Assembly (NCBI GenBank): GCA_943369355.1
Contig: CALRMX020000001.1
Location: 62,001 to 126,000, forward strand
Reading direction: 5' to 3'
DNA length: 64,000 nt
Source: UBA7662 sp943369355
Lineage (GTDB): Bacteria > Bacteroidota > Bacteroidia > UBA7662
Below, in pieces: positions 15,209 through 24,413 of the stretch. A model generated the notes under the pieces. It ran no database searches. It was not told the DNA's origin and was given only the letters and a program-made list of their open reading frames with translations. The translations under genes were made by a program, and so were the position numbers. Every line of letters starts with the position of its first letter. Position 1 is the first letter of the stretch.

Positions 15209-15859
15209 GTGCAGCATTTTTTGATACTATTAAAGCACGAATTCACACAAGAATGGCGGCAACGAAATGCGCTTGGGGGGGTACTTTTGTATGTTATTTC
15301 TACAGTTTTTGTGGCCTATCTTACTTTTAAGCGAGTAGAACCACTTACTTGGATTGCACTTTACTGGGTCATTTTACTATTTGCCTCAGTAAATGCTGTT
15401 GCAAAAAGTTTTATTCAGCAAAGTCCGGGTAAAATGTTGTACTACTACACGGTAGCGAATCCACTACTCCTGTTATGCGCCAAATTGACTTATTATATTC
15501 TACTGCTTTGGTCAATTCAGCTTATTGCATTCTTAGTGCTATCAGTATTAGTAGGACAGCCAATTCAAGATGTGTTCTTGTTTTTTCTGGGATCATTTTT
15601 AGCGGCTTTTGGTTTCGCAGCCTCGGGTACTTTAGTTTCCTCAATTAGCCATAAGGCCACCAATCAAAGCACGCTTATGGCTATATTAAGTTTTCCGATT
15701 TTGCTACCTGTACTAACCTTAGTGGTGAAAATATCGAAAAACGCCCTCGATGGATTGGATAGAAGTGTTTCGATTGACGAAATAGTAAGTTTAATTGCTG
15801 TTGATACCATCGTGATCGGCGTAGCACTTCTGTTATTTCCTTACCTTTGGAGAGAATGA
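15209..15859 (+). CDS. ccmB: Heme exporter membrane protein CcmB
   Basis: Permease subunit of the CcmABCD complex, which releases holo-CcmE during cytochrome c maturation (system I). The 216-residue protein has six hydrophobic segments and the CcmB-type N terminus LLKHEFTQEWRQRNALGG, in which the basic stretch faces the cytoplasm. Start is GTG at 15209, the first start that includes this stretch. Its stop overlaps the ccmC ATG (ATGA). No CcmA ATPase gene is adjacent. Confidence 0.9.
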   Translation: MQHFLILLKHEFTQEWRQRNALGGVLLYVISTVFVAYLTFKRVEPLTWIALYWVILLFASVNAVAKSFIQQSPGKMLYYYTVANPLLLLCAKLTYYILLLWSIQLIAFLVLSVLVGQPIQDVFLFFLGSFLAAFGFAASGTLVSSISHKATNQSTLMAILSFPILLPVLTLVVKISKNALDGLDRSVSIDEIVSLIAVDTIVIGVALLLFPYLWRE

Positions 15860-16515
15860 TTTTAGGACTGCACTGGTATAAAATTGCGGCCATTTTATTG
15901 GTGTTTGCTGCAAGTTTGTTCGGCTTAATTGCCGACGTACCTCGATTAGTTGTTTTGAATGAAAGTATTCGGAATCTCTATTTTCACGTACCCATGTGGT
16001 TTGGCATGGTGGTTATTTTGGGTGCGTCAGCCATACACAGTATACGCTACTTAAATCAATCTAATCCGCTGCACGATTTAAAAGCAGAGTCTACAGCCAA
16101 AGTAGGTTTGTTGTATGGAATTTTGGGTTTGTTAACTGGAGCCATTTGGGCACAATACACTTGGGGAGAATGGTGGAGCAGCGATCCAAAACAAAATACT
16201 TCTGCTATAGCCCTTTTAATTTATCTCGCATATTTAGTATTGAGAGGGTCGTTTCAAGAAGACCAGCAGCGGGCTAGAGTAAGTGCTGTTTATAATATTT
16301 TTGCTTTTGCGAGCTTAATCCCATTGCTTTTTATTCTTCCAAGATTAGCTGATGATTCTCTTCATCCAGGGAATGGGGGAAATCCAGGTTTCGGCGGATA
16401 TGATTTGGATGCCAAAATGCGGTTAGTTTTCTATCCAGCTGTTGTAGGATGGATTCTTCTCGGATTTTGGATCTCAGAACTTGCAGTGCGAGTACAGAAA
16501 TTAGCCAATAGATAA
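15856..16515 (+). CDS. ccmC: Heme-handling membrane protein CcmC (CcsA family)
   Basis: Presents heme to CcmE at the outer face of the inner membrane. From the ATG at 15856 it has 219 residues and about six membrane segments. The diagnostic tryptophan-rich motif is YTWGEWWSSDPKQN, and heme-axial histidines are candidates at FHVPMWF and near LHPGNG. It overlaps ccmB by 4 bases and is followed 1 base later by the ccmD-like gene, so B-C-D form one operon. Confidence 0.92.
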   Translation: MILGLHWYKIAAILLVFAASLFGLIADVPRLVVLNESIRNLYFHVPMWFGMVVILGASAIHSIRYLNQSNPLHDLKAESTAKVGLLYGILGLLTGAIWAQYTWGEWWSSDPKQNTSAIALLIYLAYLVLRGSFQEDQQRARVSAVYNIFAFASLIPLLFILPRLADDSLHPGNGGNPGFGGYDLDAKMRLVFYPAVVGWILLGFWISELAVRVQKLANR

Positions 16516-16516
16516 G

Positions 16517-16738
16517 ATGAAAATGAAATTGACGAAATTACTTTTGTTGGTAGGTTTGTTTTTTAGCTTTTTACAAGACGCTGCTGCTCAGGTGGAAATG
16601 GCAGACGTGATGCGTTCCAACGGGAAAATCTATGTAGTGGTTGCCGTTATTCTGGTTATCCTGTTAACTTTATTTATATACATGATTCGTCTTGATCTGA
16701 AGCTCAAAAAAATAGAAGAGCAATCCACTAATAACTAA
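16517..16738 (+). CDS. ccmD: CcmD-like small membrane protein
   Basis: 73-residue protein with an N-terminal signal-like segment (KLLLLVGLFFSFLQDAAAQ) and one membrane helix (about 38-58), followed by a charged tail, the layout of the CcmD family protein that stabilises CcmC with CcmE. Sequence similarity in this family is low, so the call leans on its place directly after ccmC and its size. The two-segment form with a cleavable signal is what I would expect of the Bacteroidota version. Confidence 0.75.
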   Translation: MKMKLTKLLLLVGLFFSFLQDAAAQVEMADVMRSNGKIYVVVAVILVILLTLFIYMIRLDLKLKKIEEQSTNN

Positions 16739-16752
16739 TCAAACCCAAAAAT

Positions 16753-18177
16753 ATGGCTACAAATCAGCAAGAGGAGCACAGCTTTTTCGGCGACGTGCTA
16801 CAGTATTTCGAAAAAGCAGCTACTTTTTTACCTTACAATGCAGGTTTACTCGATCAGATTAAATACTGCAACAGCGTTTATCGCATGCGATTCCCAGTAA
16901 AAGTAGGCGAGAATATAGAAGTTATTGAGGCCTATCGCGTGGAACATAGTCATCATAGAATGCCAACTAAAGGAGGTATCCGTTATGCTATGAATGTGAA
17001 CCAAGACGAGGTAATGGCTTTGGCTGCACTTATGACCTACAAATGTGCCATTGTGGATGTTCCATTCGGTGGCGCCAAGGGTGGAGTTAAAATCGATCCA
17101 AAGAAATATACTGAAGATCAGTTAGAAAGAATTACCCGCAGGTATACCTCAGAATTAATCAAGAAGAATTTCATTGGCCCTGGTATCGATGTGCCAGCAC
17201 CAGATTATGGTACTGGCGAACGGGAAATGGCCTGGATAGTAGATACTTATAGCACATTTTTTCCCGGACAAACAGATGCAATAGGTTGTGTAACTGGTAA
17301 ACCAGTTTCTCAAGGGGGTATTAACGGACGCAGAGAAGCCACGGGCCTTGGTGTTTATTTCGGGATCCGAGAGGCAGTTAGTTTTGAAGATGACATGAAA
17401 AAACTTGGCCTTACAACCGGATTACAAGGAAAAACGGTTGTAGTTCAGGGACTTGGAAATGTTGGTTATCACTGTGCGAAATACTTCCATGAAGGAGGAG
17501 CTAAAATTATTGCTCTTGCTGAATACGAAGGTGCCATTTATAATGAAGATGGTTTAGACTATGAGGCCGTTGTAGCGCATCGTAAAAAAACTGGAAGCAT
17601 TTTGAATTTTGCAGGTGCCAAAAATTTGAATGCCAGTTCCGATGCCCTTGAGTTAGCGTGTGACATTCTGATTCCGGCTGCCTTAGAAAACCAAATTCAT
17701 GAAGGCAACGCCAATAACATAAAAGCTAAAATCATTGGAGAAGCAGCAAACGGTCCTGTTACCGCTGAGGCTGAAGCCATCTTAAACAAGAAGGGCGTAA
17801 TGGTTATACCTGATATCTATCTGAATGCGGGTGGTGTAACGGTTTCTTATTTCGAATGGTTAAAAAATCTATCTCATGTTCGTTTTGGCCGTTTAGGTAA
17901 ACGTTTTGATGAAAACTTAAACAACAGTATTATCAATGCTGTGGAAGAGATGACTGGAAGAAGCTTACCAGAATTGCATAAGCGCCAGATTGGTAGGGGA
18001 GCCGATGAGGTAGATTTGGTACACTCAGGACTTGAAGAAACAATGATTGAAGCATATCGCCAGATTCGTGAGGTAAAGCTTGAAATTCCGGCAATCCCAG
18101 ATTACCGCACCGCTGCTTTTGTGGTGGCTATCCGCAAAATAGCACGTTCTTATGAATCATTGGGCGTATTCCCATAG
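16753..18177 (+). CDS. Glutamate dehydrogenase (Glu/Leu/Phe/Val dehydrogenase family)
   Basis: Reversible oxidative deamination of glutamate to 2-oxoglutarate and ammonia in the cytoplasm. The 474-residue protein has the dimerisation/substrate domain with Lys73 (MPTKGGIR), Lys97 and the signature PFGGAKGG (Lys109 the catalytic lysine position), GPGIDVPAPDYGTGEREMAW, then the Rossmann fold with GLGNVG at 233-238. The acidic end of the second Rossmann strand (LAEYEGA) favours NAD rather than NADP, but this is tentative. It follows ccmD by 14 bases and ends in a strong terminator, so it may be co-transcribed with the ccm genes. Confidence 0.92.
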   Translation: MATNQQEEHSFFGDVLQYFEKAATFLPYNAGLLDQIKYCNSVYRMRFPVKVGENIEVIEAYRVEHSHHRMPTKGGIRYAMNVNQDEVMALAALMTYKCAIVDVPFGGAKGGVKIDPKKYTEDQLERITRRYTSELIKKNFIGPGIDVPAPDYGTGEREMAWIVDTYSTFFPGQTDAIGCVTGKPVSQGGINGRREATGLGVYFGIREAVSFEDDMKKLGLTTGLQGKTVVVQGLGNVGYHCAKYFHEGGAKIIALAEYEGAIYNEDGLDYEAVVAHRKKTGSILNFAGAKNLNASSDALELACDILIPAALENQIHEGNANNIKAKIIGEAANGPVTAEAEAILNKKGVMVIPDIYLNAGGVTVSYFEWLKNLSHVRFGRLGKRFDENLNNSIINAVEEMTGRSLPELHKRQIGRGADEVDLVHSGLEETMIEAYRQIREVKLEIPAIPDYRTAAFVVAIRKIARSYESLGVFP

Positions 18178-18194
18178 TTCAAACTAGCTATCAA

Positions 18195-18230
18195 TAAAAA
18201 AGGCCGCAATTTTTGCGGCCTTTTTTATTG
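18195..18230. terminator. Bidirectional intrinsic terminator
   Basis: AAAAAAGGCCGCAA and TTGCGGCCTTTTTT form a stem with A and T runs on both sides, serving the glutamate dehydrogenase gene (+) and the converging DsbA-like gene (-), whose stop lies inside it. Confidence 0.9.
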
Positions 18231-18860
18231 AATAGCATCAAGTATCGCTTGGTAAGTCCTTTCTAAGTTTTCTGTTTTTGTAAAACCGTTTGACAGCAAA
18301 TAATACTGATTATTCGAGTGATAAATTAAAGTAGGGTATCCGCTCACTCCGAACTTCTTAACATGCGAAAACTCGTCTTGCACACCTAATGAAAAGGTAT
18401 GATTGGTGAAATATTCGTCAAAGAGATCTGGCGCAATCCCTATTTTTTTAGCCAGCAGGTGGTAGGAACTGCTAATATTGGGGTCTTTTCCTTCTTTGTA
18501 GATGATTTCTTGAATAGTATGGGCAATTTCTAATTCTTGATGCTCACTAAACTCCTTGAATATGAGCCCAGCTCTGCTTGGGGGTTCGGAGTCAAAAATC
18601 ACTTCGCTGCCGTTATTCAAATTAGCCATAAAATTCTCGCCGAACTTTACACCACTCAAAGATTCAACCCGCTTCAATGCATCTTTAATGTATTGAGCCA
18701 TTTGGCTTAAAGGTCCTACACGACTGCCTACTACCATGCCTCCGCTGAATACTTCTATAGGAACTTGTTGATGCGCCTTATGAAATTTCTGGAGGTGCGA
18801 ACTAAAACCGTAGCACCATCCACATAGGGGGTCGTATAGGTAGATAAATTTACTGTCCAT
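18225..18860 (-). CDS. DsbA-family thioredoxin-fold protein
   Basis: 211-residue protein of the DsbA/FrnE-like oxidoreductase group. The redox motif is Cys13-Gly-Trp-Cys16 (PLCGWCYGF) after the first beta strand, with a helical insertion (about 60-150) and the cis-Pro strand near GVSGYPTLIY. There is no signal peptide, so it should act in the cytoplasm, as in the FrnE-like branch often annotated as protein-disulfide isomerase. Substrate is unknown. It lies 37 bases downstream of an unknown membrane-protein gene on the same strand. Confidence 0.85.
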   Translation of the reverse strand: MDSKFIYLYDPLCGWCYGFSSHLQKFHKAHQQVPIEVFSGGMVVGSRVGPLSQMAQYIKDALKRVESLSGVKFGENFMANLNNGSEVIFDSEPPSRAGLIFKEFSEHQELEIAHTIQEIIYKEGKDPNISSSYHLLAKKIGIAPDLFDEYFTNHTFSLGVQDEFSHVKKFGVSGYPTLIYHSNNQYYLLSNGFTKTENLERTYQAILDAIQ

Positions 18861-18897
18861 ATCTCTACCAACAGCTTCCCCAAAAGTAAGTTCAAGT

Positions 18898-19596
18898 TTA
18901 TTCGTCCGGGGTTTCTACTTCAACTTCTTTTCGAATTAATCTTAAAATAACCACTATATGTGCGATGAAAACCATAGGAACCACTACTACAGGTAAAAGT
19001 TGATAAGGAAATGCCAATACAGCTGTGTTAGGCATATTGGCGTTTATCACATTCATAGCACCAGGAAGTGAAAGAACGGCATGAATTACCACATTGAGGA
19101 GGGATAATATTCCGATAATGTTCCAGCCAATTATAATATTTCTAGTCAGTATTTTTTGAGTATACCCCATATGAGCAACTAATGGGGCCGTCATACCGAT
19201 GACGATATCGTAATTTCTTCCCTCAAAAGTTAAGTCTGCAGGTAAGTATTGTGCTTTGTGCAGCCAGAGTAACACAAACTCAACGAGTATCCTTAATCCA
19301 TGCATATAATGCAGATAGCCGTCGTCAATCGTATGTACAAAATCTTTTCCTCGCTGAGTGAATAAGTACACTACGGGTAGAAGTATAGAAGGAGCGATAA
19401 AGAAAAACAGACGATTAGGAACTGCCGCAACATCTTGGAACCAACCTTGATAGGCTAAATACGAACTTATAATCCCAAGTACAAGCCACAGTAGTAAAAA
19501 GAGCTTGTCTTTACCGGTTGAAATGAACCAAAAAACAAAGCCGATGAACACGGCAATTCCAAATGTAATAGGTACGTAAGAAGCTACATTTTCCAT
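18898..19596 (-). CDS. Unknown seven-segment integral membrane protein
   Basis: I do not recognise the family. The 232-residue protein has about seven hydrophobic segments: near residues 9-26, 31-49, 63-81, 98-116 (weaker), 132-148, 155-180 and 200-222. There is no signal peptide, and the C terminus is charged and cytoplasmic (RKEVEVETPDE). The loop between segments 3 and 4 holds RGKDFVHTIDDGYLHYMHGLR, with several His and acidic residues that could bind a metal or heme; this is only a suggestion. It may be transcribed with the DsbA-like gene that follows. Confidence 0.7.
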   Translation of the reverse strand: MENVASYVPITFGIAVFIGFVFWFISTGKDKLFLLLWLVLGIISSYLAYQGWFQDVAAVPNRLFFFIAPSILLPVVYLFTQRGKDFVHTIDDGYLHYMHGLRILVEFVLLWLHKAQYLPADLTFEGRNYDIVIGMTAPLVAHMGYTQKILTRNIIIGWNIIGILSLLNVVIHAVLSLPGAMNVINANMPNTAVLAFPYQLLPVVVVPMVFIAHIVVILRLIRKEVEVETPDE

Positions 19597-19842
19597 CTTG
19601 GACGGTTTTAGGTTCTTCTAAAATATGCAGCACTTTTGAACTGAAGATGAATTGCTCGGCGACTTTCTCCACAGCAAAAACTAGAAGGTGTGGATACCTT
19701 TGTTTGATGTTTTCACATTGATATATATTTAATCATTTTTCGCAACCATTTGATTTATAATCGAAAGATTAGCTCAAAAATGGGTCAGAAAATGGTGAAA
19801 ATGATTCAGATTAAATTTCAATAAAAAATACCAAAAGGTATT
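19597..19842. other. 246-base non-coding gap; possible small RNA on + strand
   Basis: No open frame of note. On the plus strand there is a TACCTTTG box at 19695-19702, then an A/T-rich stretch including a 5-bp stem capped by GAAA (19758-19771), and a hairpin with T run at its right edge (19824-19847). Box plus terminator would bracket a transcript of about 140 nt. Two imperfect DnaA-box-like 9-mers (19665-19673, 19689-19697) also lie here. None of this proves a gene. Confidence 0.3.
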
Positions 19843-19847
19843 TTATT
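19824..19847. terminator. Terminator of the VOC/efflux operon, usable on both strands
   Basis: AAAATACC-AAAA-GGTATTTT stem-loop with T runs on either side. On the minus strand it overlaps the stop of the VOC gene and ends that operon; on the plus strand it would end the candidate small RNA. Confidence 0.75.
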
Positions 19848-20886
19848 TCTTCTTGTTTAATCCCAAAAGACCCACCATCCAATCTGGGAGCTGTTTCGTT
19901 TTTCTATTTTTTAGATGTAAAAACAAACCAAGTTTTTTAAGTATAGGGACTTTGTGGGTTTCAACCAATTCTATTAACGCGCCATCCGGATCTTCTACAT
20001 AGGCAAATCTTCCTCCACTTTCACCCATATCGAAAGTATCGCCACTATCAACAGTAAATGGATGACCTAACGTGTTTGCTCGCGATTTGAGCTCTTCCAT
20101 GTTTATGGTGTCAAAACATAAATGAATATACCCACAATCACCCCAGCAGCGGCCTTCGAAAATCGCTCGTCCCTTTTCCTCGATAAGTTGAAATAATTCA
20201 ACTTCAACGCTGCCAAGCAATTTGCTGAACGCCCCAAATGGCGTATACCTTTTTCGTAATAGAACCCTTCTGAATTGATTGCCAGAAGGTAAATCATCAA
20301 AATAGCCGGTTTGGTCGTATACAATTTCGTTAAGACCCATTACTTGCCGGTAAAAGTTGATCGAAACTTCCATATTACTAACACCAATACATGCACCAGT
20401 AACTCCTCCAGAATCTTTCTTGTCAGCTTTGAACCACTCTAATCCTTCTACAACTTGGAAAGGATAACCATGAAGATCATTTATCCAGAAAGTTGGATGT
20501 CCAGCAGGATCAACACTTAGCTTGCCTGGGTTGTAACCTGAATTCTTTAAGCGCTCATGTAGTTCAGCGACTTTTGGACTCTTCATTTTGGCTGAATAGA
20601 TGCCTAAGTCACCTAGTTTAATTTCGAATGAAGCTGGTACAGGCACTTTACTGGTGTATTGCCAAATTTCAAATCCTCCTCCGCCCGACATATTCAATGC
20701 CAATGCGGCTCTTCGCCTTTCAACCTTTTGATTCGTGTACTTAATCATCAAAGCGGCTTCGGCAGCATCGTCGAACACATTCACATTCATCCCAAATACT
20801 TCGATATACCATTTCCATGCTTTATCTAAATCTGGAGTACCTATACCTATTTGTTGAATTCCGGTGATTAAGGGCATTTCATTCAT
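19843..20886 (-). CDS. Double VOC-domain (glyoxalase/dioxygenase-fold) protein
   Basis: 347-residue protein with two vicinal-oxygen-chelate modules (about 8-150 and 160-310). Each begins with the typical metal-side strand: GIQQIGIGTPDLDKAWKWY and GACIGVSNMEVSINFYRQV. Metal-ligand candidates are His in GYIHLCFDT and Glu in ALIELVET of the second half; the first half has a Gln and FQVVEG in these places. Such tandem proteins include extradiol and 4-hydroxyphenylpyruvate-type dioxygenases as well as isomerases, and I cannot choose between them. Its ATG overlaps the SDR stop by 4 bases, so the two should act together. Confidence 0.82.
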   Translation of the reverse strand: MNEMPLITGIQQIGIGTPDLDKAWKWYIEVFGMNVNVFDDAAEAALMIKYTNQKVERRRAALALNMSGGGGFEIWQYTSKVPVPASFEIKLGDLGIYSAKMKSPKVAELHERLKNSGYNPGKLSVDPAGHPTFWINDLHGYPFQVVEGLEWFKADKKDSGGVTGACIGVSNMEVSINFYRQVMGLNEIVYDQTGYFDDLPSGNQFRRVLLRKRYTPFGAFSKLLGSVEVELFQLIEEKGRAIFEGRCWGDCGYIHLCFDTINMEELKSRANTLGHPFTVDSGDTFDMGESGGRFAYVEDPDGALIELVETHKVPILKKLGLFLHLKNRKTKQLPDWMVGLLGLNKKK

Positions 20887-21674
20887 ACTGGGCTAATTTT
20901 CTGACTTATAAGTCGATATAGAGGAGGTGCAAATTTAGAAAACCAGTACAACAATCGCTCACCCCGCGCAATGAGTACAAGCTGTTTTTTTGCGCTATAC
21001 GCTTGAAGCATTTTTTGAGCACATACATCGGCAGGTATACCATTGGCTTGCCCCGGATCCATTTTGCCATGTGCTTCTCCCGAAGCCTCAACTGCTGAAA
21101 AAGAAATTGGGGTATTAATTCTTCCAGGACATACAATGGTTACGTTGATTTTTCCGAATTCTTCTATTGCTAGCGTATTGAAATACCCATGAAGCGCGTG
21201 TTTAGAGGCCGAGTATGTAGAACGTGTTGGGAAACCGAACAAGCCTACCACAGAACTGGTCACAATAATGCCAGCATTTTCAGAATTAAAACATGGCAAG
21301 AGTAACTTCGTGAATAAAACAGGACCTAAGAAATTAACCTGCATTATCCTTTTTTCTGTTTCAAACGTAGTTACACGCGCAAATCCTCTCTGGCTGATTC
21401 CGGCATTATTGATGAGTAAATCGATAACCGGCATTACATCCACCACGGCTTTGCCAGCTTGATTTATTTGTTCTTCCGATCCCAAATCAAGCGCAATACA
21501 TTCGCAGAAGCTGGTATAGCGCAAGCATTTTGCTTTAACCCGCTCTAATTCATCCATACGACGCGCAAGAATAACTAATCGAGCTTTTCTTTTTGCCAAT
21601 TCGATGGCTAAAGCCTCGCCGATTCCTGAACTTGCGCCGGTAACGACAACATTTAAATCTTTGAAATTAAGCAT
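20883..21674 (-). CDS. Short-chain dehydrogenase/reductase
   Basis: Classical SDR of 263 residues with TGASSGIG at 12-19, NNAG near 89-92, and the Tyr154-x-x-x-Lys158 pair in YSASK. The tail LLYWFSKFAPPLYRLIS is hydrophobic and amphipathic, as in membrane-associated DHRS7-like SDRs acting on lipids or steroids. It starts 33 bases after the TolC stop with no terminator between, and overlaps the VOC gene, so it probably belongs to the efflux operon. Substrate unknown. Confidence 0.88.
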   Translation of the reverse strand: MLNFKDLNVVVTGASSGIGEALAIELAKRKARLVILARRMDELERVKAKCLRYTSFCECIALDLGSEEQINQAGKAVVDVMPVIDLLINNAGISQRGFARVTTFETEKRIMQVNFLGPVLFTKLLLPCFNSENAGIIVTSSVVGLFGFPTRSTYSASKHALHGYFNTLAIEEFGKINVTIVCPGRINTPISFSAVEASGEAHGKMDPGQANGIPADVCAQKMLQAYSAKKQLVLIARGERLLYWFSKFAPPLYRLISQKISPV

Positions 21675-21707
21675 GATCGAAACTACATGATTATCCTAGA
21701 ACTTGAA

Positions 21708-23081
21708 TCAATAGTCTGCCATATTACCCAATATCCACCATTGCTCCAGAACGTTTTTTTGACGTTTCATCTGCATTTCCAAGAGCTTAAGTCGTGTATT
21801 CACAACTGCAACCTCTCGTTGATTTAAAATGAATATGGAGCTCTCTCCGGTGCTAAACCTTGTTTTTTCTGCATCTAGCAACAATATCGTTTGTCCTACT
21901 AAGCCAATTTGGGTACGAGCTAGCTCATCCAATTGCTCTTTTTGCATGGCAATCCTCAGCTGTTTTTGCTTGAGTTCGTTGGCTTTTAGATCTTGTTCCC
22001 ATGAAGTGGAAGCAGTGCTTAATCGGATGATGTTCAATTGACCTCTCTCACTTCGTAGGAAAAGTGGAAATCGCACACTGATGCCTGTTTGCTGTCCCTG
22101 AAATGGAGTTAACTCGGGCCGAGTAGTTTGATTTAATGCGTAGTATTTGAGGTCAATTTTAGGTTTAAGGTATTCTAATGCCAATCTCCGTTCAATATTC
22201 AACTGTTGTAGCTTAAAATCATATAAGCGGTATTCGGGATGATTATTAATAAAATCAGCATTAAAAGTGGGTAAGCGCAGTTGAGCGCTTAAACTATCTG
22301 GAGTCACTTCAGGCTTAAGCTCTAAGGGCAAGCCATCTTCTGTCCACAGAAAAACAGATAATGCATAGCCACTTTCGAAATATTTCATTTGACCTTCACG
22401 AAGACGTTGTGCCCAATTGTCTCGTTGTATGAGGGCTTCTAATGTATCCACTGCGGCTCTATCCCCGTATCTCGCTGCGAGTATCACACCTTTTAAGACT
22501 TCATTGGATATGTCGTAGGCTTGCTGATAAACTTGAAGCTCGGCATATGCCTGAGCCCATTCCCAATAGGATTTACCTGCCTCATATATTAAATCGTTAA
22601 GCATGGCTTGCCGCTCTACTAGGGCAGCATCCCTGTAAATTTGGCCTTTACGGAGCTCAGCACGTCTCTTGTCGATAAATAGGCCAGCACCTACTGGCAT
22701 GCTTAATCCAGCCCGATACAATCCATCGGCTGGAGTGGAACGCATAGGATCAAGAAATACTCCTTGACCTCGGTCGTACTCACCCAAAACTTCAATACCA
22801 AACCAAGTCGGTACTCTTAGTCCGTATTGTTCATGAACGTAATAGTTCTTCCCATCAAAGTCTTTTTTGGCTGTTTGTCCTTCCAAGATAGGGTCGAACC
22901 CTCCGCGAGCCTGTTGTAACCGTGCCTTTCCTTGCTTGACAACGAGCTCGGCTTGTTTTGAAACTGGATGATATGCTTTTATCCAACTTAGATAAGTTTC
23001 AAAAGAGAGTTGGGAGGTTGACTGCGCTATTACCGCTATGGGCGGGAAACACAGCAACAACAATACTAAGAGTCTCATCAT
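21708..23081 (-). CDS. TolC-family outer-membrane efflux protein
   Basis: Outer-membrane channel of a tripartite exporter. The 457-residue, full-length protein has a signal peptide (LLVLLLLCFPPIAVIAQ) and two repeats of long coiled-coil helices. The first repeat contains LVVKQGKARLQQARGGFDP, and the second one contains LTPFQGQQTGISVRFPLF followed by helical segments. Its ATG overlaps the stop of the HlyD gene by 4 bases, which ties it to this particular exporter. Confidence 0.9.
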   Translation of the reverse strand: MMRLLVLLLLCFPPIAVIAQSTSQLSFETYLSWIKAYHPVSKQAELVVKQGKARLQQARGGFDPILEGQTAKKDFDGKNYYVHEQYGLRVPTWFGIEVLGEYDRGQGVFLDPMRSTPADGLYRAGLSMPVGAGLFIDKRRAELRKGQIYRDAALVERQAMLNDLIYEAGKSYWEWAQAYAELQVYQQAYDISNEVLKGVILAARYGDRAAVDTLEALIQRDNWAQRLREGQMKYFESGYALSVFLWTEDGLPLELKPEVTPDSLSAQLRLPTFNADFINNHPEYRLYDFKLQQLNIERRLALEYLKPKIDLKYYALNQTTRPELTPFQGQQTGISVRFPLFLRSERGQLNIIRLSTASTSWEQDLKANELKQKQLRIAMQKEQLDELARTQIGLVGQTILLLDAEKTRFSTGESSIFILNQREVAVVNTRLKLLEMQMKRQKNVLEQWWILGNMADY

Positions 23082-24403
23082 GGTTGAGTATAGTAATCGG
23101 CCGGAAATCCATTGAGTTGACGCCAGAGTTCATACCACACTGGAACATCGCGTAATAGTGCAATTCCGTTCGCTCCAGAACCAACACGTAAAGCCGTAGG
23201 CCATTGTGTGTCATTAGGATCGGGTGTTATCAATATGCGGTATAAACCATTTTTCGATGCAAAATTGTCAATGGCTACCACTCGGCCACCAAAAGTGCCG
23301 AACGATACATTTGGCCAACCACTGAATACTACTGCGGGCCAGCCATCAAAAAGGAAACGTACAGGTTGTCCGAGGTGCATTAACGGTAAATCAAGCGGCT
23401 TAACATACATTTCCACTGCCATTTCAAAACCCACAGGAGCAATAGAAACGATTTCTTCACCTTCCTTGATTAATTCACCAATACCTGTTTTGGTAGCTTT
23501 CGTGATGACACCGTCTTGAGGTGCCAATACCCAATACAATCCGCTTCTTTGGGTATAGTTAGCCAGTTGATTTTGAAGCTTTTGCAAAGCTCCTTCAGCC
23601 TCATAGAGTGCTGATTCAGAGGTGTATAAGTCGCTTCTGGCTTTAGCCATTTTTTCTTGATATTCATTTTCAAGCGTAACTAGTTCAATTTCTGCGTTTT
23701 GAACTATGTTCCTGCTCGTGAGAAGGCGGTTTTCGAAGCTTGTTTTCCGAGCTAAAGCATCTTGTACACGTTGTTTTCGAGCTTCATATTCATTCAATGG
23801 TTGTAAGCCTTGTGAAAACAAGGTCTCAGCGCGCTCAAATTGCAATTGGTTTATCTGCAATTGAGTCCTTGCTGCTTCTAAATCTGCGCTATCGGCAATT
23901 ACCTTCAATCTGGCTTGAATGAGGTAGTTTCTAGCTTGGTTAATTTTGTTTTTTCTAGTTTCATCGAGTGCAGCTACCTGTTGAATCAAGGCATCTATCT
24001 TGCCTTTGTAAGCAACAATTGCCATTTCTTTTGCTTCAACTTGTTTTGCTGTCCTTGGCACAAGCAAAGCATCAAAATACTCCTCTTTAACTTCGGAAAT
24101 ATGAAGAATGGTATCTCCTTTTTTTACTTTGGTACCTTCAGATACATACCATTTTTCGATTCGGCCAGCAATAACCGATTGTAAAGTCTGAGGTCTTTGG
24201 TCTGGCCTCAAGGCTGTTAAATAACCCTTGGCTCGGATATTCTGTGTCCAAGGCACGAACATTACTACAAATAAAACGGCCAGTACCGAAAGTAAAAACC
24301 GGCGTATTTGAATGGAAGGAAGACGGTCCTTTAAGCGGTCAAACGCCTTAGAATTCCCCGTTTCTATCTCTTTTTTCATTGAGTTTTCTGATAGGTTTAA
24401 CAT
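23078..24403 (-). CDS. HlyD-family membrane fusion protein
   Basis: Periplasmic adaptor linking the ABC transporter to the TolC channel. The 441-residue protein has a single N-terminal membrane anchor (about 36-54), a lipoyl half (GRIEKWYVSEGTKVKKGDTI), a long coiled coil (about 110-270), the second lipoyl half (LAPQDGVITKATKTGIGELI) and a beta-barrel region. An in-frame ATG eight codons later (24379) could be the real start. It lies 10 bases after the ABC gene and overlaps TolC by 4 bases. Confidence 0.9.
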   Translation of the reverse strand: MLNLSENSMKKEIETGNSKAFDRLKDRLPSIQIRRFLLSVLAVLFVVMFVPWTQNIRAKGYLTALRPDQRPQTLQSVIAGRIEKWYVSEGTKVKKGDTILHISEVKEEYFDALLVPRTAKQVEAKEMAIVAYKGKIDALIQQVAALDETRKNKINQARNYLIQARLKVIADSADLEAARTQLQINQLQFERAETLFSQGLQPLNEYEARKQRVQDALARKTSFENRLLTSRNIVQNAEIELVTLENEYQEKMAKARSDLYTSESALYEAEGALQKLQNQLANYTQRSGLYWVLAPQDGVITKATKTGIGELIKEGEEIVSIAPVGFEMAVEMYVKPLDLPLMHLGQPVRFLFDGWPAVVFSGWPNVSFGTFGGRVVAIDNFASKNGLYRILITPDPNDTQWPTALRVGSGANGIALLRDVPVWYELWRQLNGFPADYYTQP

Positions 24404-24413
24404 ACGTGAGAAT

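Noticed and set aside
19665..19697. Two DnaA-box-like 9-mers before an A/T-rich stretch
   Set aside because: Both have one mismatch, there are only two, and no origin-linked gene is adjacent. The small-RNA reading explains more of the gap.
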